Shown piece by piece: positions 21,250 to 23,023 of a stretch of 23,023 bases of DNA (within the stretch, counting starts at the first letter, position 1; every line of letters starts with the position of its first letter). The stretch comes from JAWAFD01 sp964467175 (GTDB lineage: Archaea > Micrarchaeota > Micrarchaeia > Anstonellales > J096): assembly GCA_964467175.1 (NCBI GenBank), contig CAYXNY010000035.1, forward strand, positions 1 to 23,023, written 5' to 3'. The notes under the pieces are model-generated. The model was not told the origin of the DNA and did no database searches. It saw only the letters and a program-made list of their open reading frames with translations. Position numbers and translations under genes: made by a program.

Positions 21250-23023
21250 ATGTATTAAAAGTTTTTCACTCAAATGAGAACATGCGAAGAATGCTGTTCC
21301 TTTTGATCTTTGCAAACCTTCTTTTCTCCCAGCCCCCCTGCCCGGGCTGTGAAGAGCTCTTCAATGCATACGAAACCGGGCTTGTTGCCGGGCTTATGGA
21401 CGAAACTGTTAATGTTTACATGTACGCAGTTTACAATGGAGAAAGGCTTCCAGTTGGAAATGCAACCCTTTTTATGGAGGTATATAATTCAACCGGCGAC
21501 CTTTACAGCAGATGCAGGATTTTTACTGATGAAAAAGGAAAAGCAGTATTCTCTATTTCAGAGTATAAAGATGTGTGCTCAGGCCAAGGATTGCTGAGGG
21601 GATGCAGGATAGGAATAAAGTTTTGCTGCTCCTCCTCTCCGAACTGCCTTCTACAGCCTTGCCTCAACGAGAGCATAACCTCTTTCGAGGATGTTCCTCC
21701 ATGCGGAAATATCAAGCCCACTTCCTGGCCTGATTCTGCATACATAAACGATGATGGAACTCCTGTTTTTGCTCCCCTTTTCCCAACCTATGGAGAGGTT
21801 GTTTACATTCCAACCCTCCTTCCGCCTCTTTTTGAAGGGGCCGCGCCTGCAATCTGCCTCCCGCTTTTCATAATCGCAGGCATGCTTCTCGTCGCTGCCT
21901 ATGCAACAGGAGGAACCCCATTTTTCTGGTTTGATTTAAATGCTTTAAGATTTACAACAGGAGAAAGGGCAAGGGTGACCGGAAAGGGAGGGTTCACTCT
22001 GCAACAAAGTAGGATTCCTGGAGCTGCCAAAAGTGCAGGCGAGCTAATGAAGAAAGTTCCTGTTGTTAAAAACGTTGTCGAAAAAGTGGAAGAAGGCGTT
22101 AGCACGGTTGGGAGAAAAGTTGCGGAAATTAGAGGGGCTGCGGCTGGACTTGTTGGGAATGTGGTGGGTGGAGGAGTCAGGATGGTAACAAAAATTCTTC
22201 CAGGTAAACCCGCACCAATTTTAAAACGCATGGCCAGAGTAGAAGAAAAATTAAAAGGAATAGGACGTGGGTTGAGAACAGGGCATGAGGTTAGACCAAC
22301 AACAGGTGGGGAGGTAAGGGCAGGCGCAGAGAGAATAGCAATAGGAACAGGACAGTTTGGAGGAGAGGAAATACTTTCGGCACTTTTGATGGCTGGTTTT
22401 GCAAAAGGAAACGTTGCTTCCCTTGCAGTTTTTTTTGGAGTTCCGGAAGCAATAATTAGCTCAGTAAAAGCAGGAGCAGCAAAAGAACAATTAGAATATT
22501 TAGAGAAAAATAGCGAGACGCTTAGAGCTGTTCTAGCAGGCGAAGCTGTGCCGGTAAAGGATGCAGAAGCAATATACTCAAATCTTTCCGGCGCGTGCAT
22601 GGCATTTGCGTCAGAATTTCCAGAAGGAGACCCAAGAAGAGAAGCCTACTTCAATCTCGGAAACTCGTTTGCTCTTCTTTCAGAAATAGCAAGGGATAGC
22701 GAACTATTAAAGACACAAGAAGGCAAAGAGTTTTTTGCGACTTTAGCACAGGAAACAGGCCAGGCTTTCTTTGTGATAAGAAGTTTTGACCCAAAAATTC
22801 TAGAATCCGCAGAAAAAGCAAGAAAAGAATTATCTACAGGGCAGTTCCAACCAGAAACCCCAGAATACCAAGCTCTCCAAGCAACCATAACACAAGCACA
22901 GCCTTATTATGACGCACTTTCAACTCTCCAACAAATAGCCAATTTATCAATTGCTTGGGTGGGAAACATACAAGTAGGAGATAAAATAATTAGTATGGGA
23001 TTAAATGAGAAAGAGTTGAGAGA
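21246..23023 (+). CDS. Exported bitopic membrane protein, 3'-partial
   Basis: The frame is open from the ATG at 21246 (ATGA overlap with the lipoprotein stop) to the window end: 592 codons and still no stop. A later ATG at 21282 would give the signal peptide MRRMLFLLIFANLLFSQ without the 12-residue leader. The mature part begins with PPCPGC. Residues about 50-100 look like a small beta-sandwich carrier domain (VNVYMYAVYNG, PVGNATLFMEVYN, TDEKGKAVFSI) with nearby Cys. A strong membrane segment lies at about 199-220. After it come basic and Gly/Val-rich helices, another weakly hydrophobic stretch (about 375-405), and a long charged, helical part with no Cys clusters, probably cytoplasmic. It could link the outer lipoprotein to a cytoplasmic partner. 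No named family recognised. Confidence 0.8.
   Translation, partial: MNVLKVFHSNENMRRMLFLLIFANLLFSQPPCPGCEELFNAYETGLVAGLMDETVNVYMYAVYNGERLPVGNATLFMEVYNSTGDLYSRCRIFTDEKGKAVFSISEYKDVCSGQGLLRGCRIGIKFCCSSSPNCLLQPCLNESITSFEDVPPCGNIKPTSWPDSAYINDDGTPVFAPLFPTYGEVVYIPTLLPPLFEGAAPAICLPLFIIAGMLLVAAYATGGTPFFWFDLNALRFTTGERARVTGKGGFTLQQSRIPGAAKSAGELMKKVPVVKNVVEKVEEGVSTVGRKVAEIRGAAAGLVGNVVGGGVRMVTKILPGKPAPILKRMARVEEKLKGIGRGLRTGHEVRPTTGGEVRAGAERIAIGTGQFGGEEILSALLMAGFAKGNVASLAVFFGVPEAIISSVKAGAAKEQLEYLEKNSETLRAVLAGEAVPVKDAEAIYSNLSGACMAFASEFPEGDPRREAYFNLGNSFALLSEIARDSELLKTQEGKEFFATLAQETGQAFFVIRSFDPKILESAEKARKELSTGQFQPETPEYQALQATITQAQPYYDALSTLQQIANLSIAWVGNIQVGDKIISMGLNEKELR

Noticed and set aside
21310..21597. Plus-strand ORF of 95 codons at the start of the last gene
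   Set aside because: Overlaps the signal-peptide frame starting at 21246 in another phase and has no domain or start signal.
21899..22600. Minus-strand ORF of 233 codons
   Set aside because: It lies wholly opposite the partial membrane protein frame, which is continuous with signal peptide and operon overlap. The antisense product is low-complexity Ser/Pro/Thr/Ala without a domain.

Overview
The window reads as the chromosome of an archaeon, most likely a small-genome DPANN-type lineage (Diapherotrites/Micrarchaeota-like; the lineage is inference). The archaeal signs are TATA-box promoters about 27 nt from the start codon, a STT3/AglB oligosaccharyltransferase, two FtsZ2-type tubulins, an archaeal ATP-dependent DNA ligase, a ribose-1,5-bisphosphate isomerase-like protein, and a tRNA without an encoded CCA.

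Left part (1-10316), mostly housekeeping. An ORF with a peptidoglycan-binding-type domain runs in from the left edge. On the minus strand follow aglB (N-glycosylation) and two tandem ftsZ genes (cell division). A divergent promoter region separates them from a vapBC toxin-antitoxin pair. The DNA ligase gene (minus) faces vapC. After a T-rich divergent spacer come an unrecognised helical protein, the R15P isomerase-like gene, and tRNA-Gly(CCC), which begins at the base after the isomerase stop codon.

Boundary (10317-10707). About 390 bp without a gene is filled by G5/C5-run repeats in both orientations around a strong central hairpin. It ends in a well-placed TATA box.

Right part (10708 to the window end), the most unusual content. 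One long plus-strand operon, mostly with 4-bp ATGA overlaps, encodes six consecutive polytopic membrane proteins, a 1239-residue Cys-rich lipoprotein, and a signal-peptide plus transmembrane protein that runs off the right edge. The six membrane proteins are dissimilar overall. All six nevertheless carry the same spaced motif, R-x5-R-x2-G-x14-P, between two hydrophobic segments, and the same N-terminal layout (TM1, short loop with an acidic residue, TM2). They are paralogs kept together, probably as parts of one hetero-oligomeric envelope complex. The layout recalls CedA/VirB6/TrbL-type channel proteins of DNA-transfer and type IV secretion machines, but that link is inference: no ATPase, pilin or relaxase lies inside the window.
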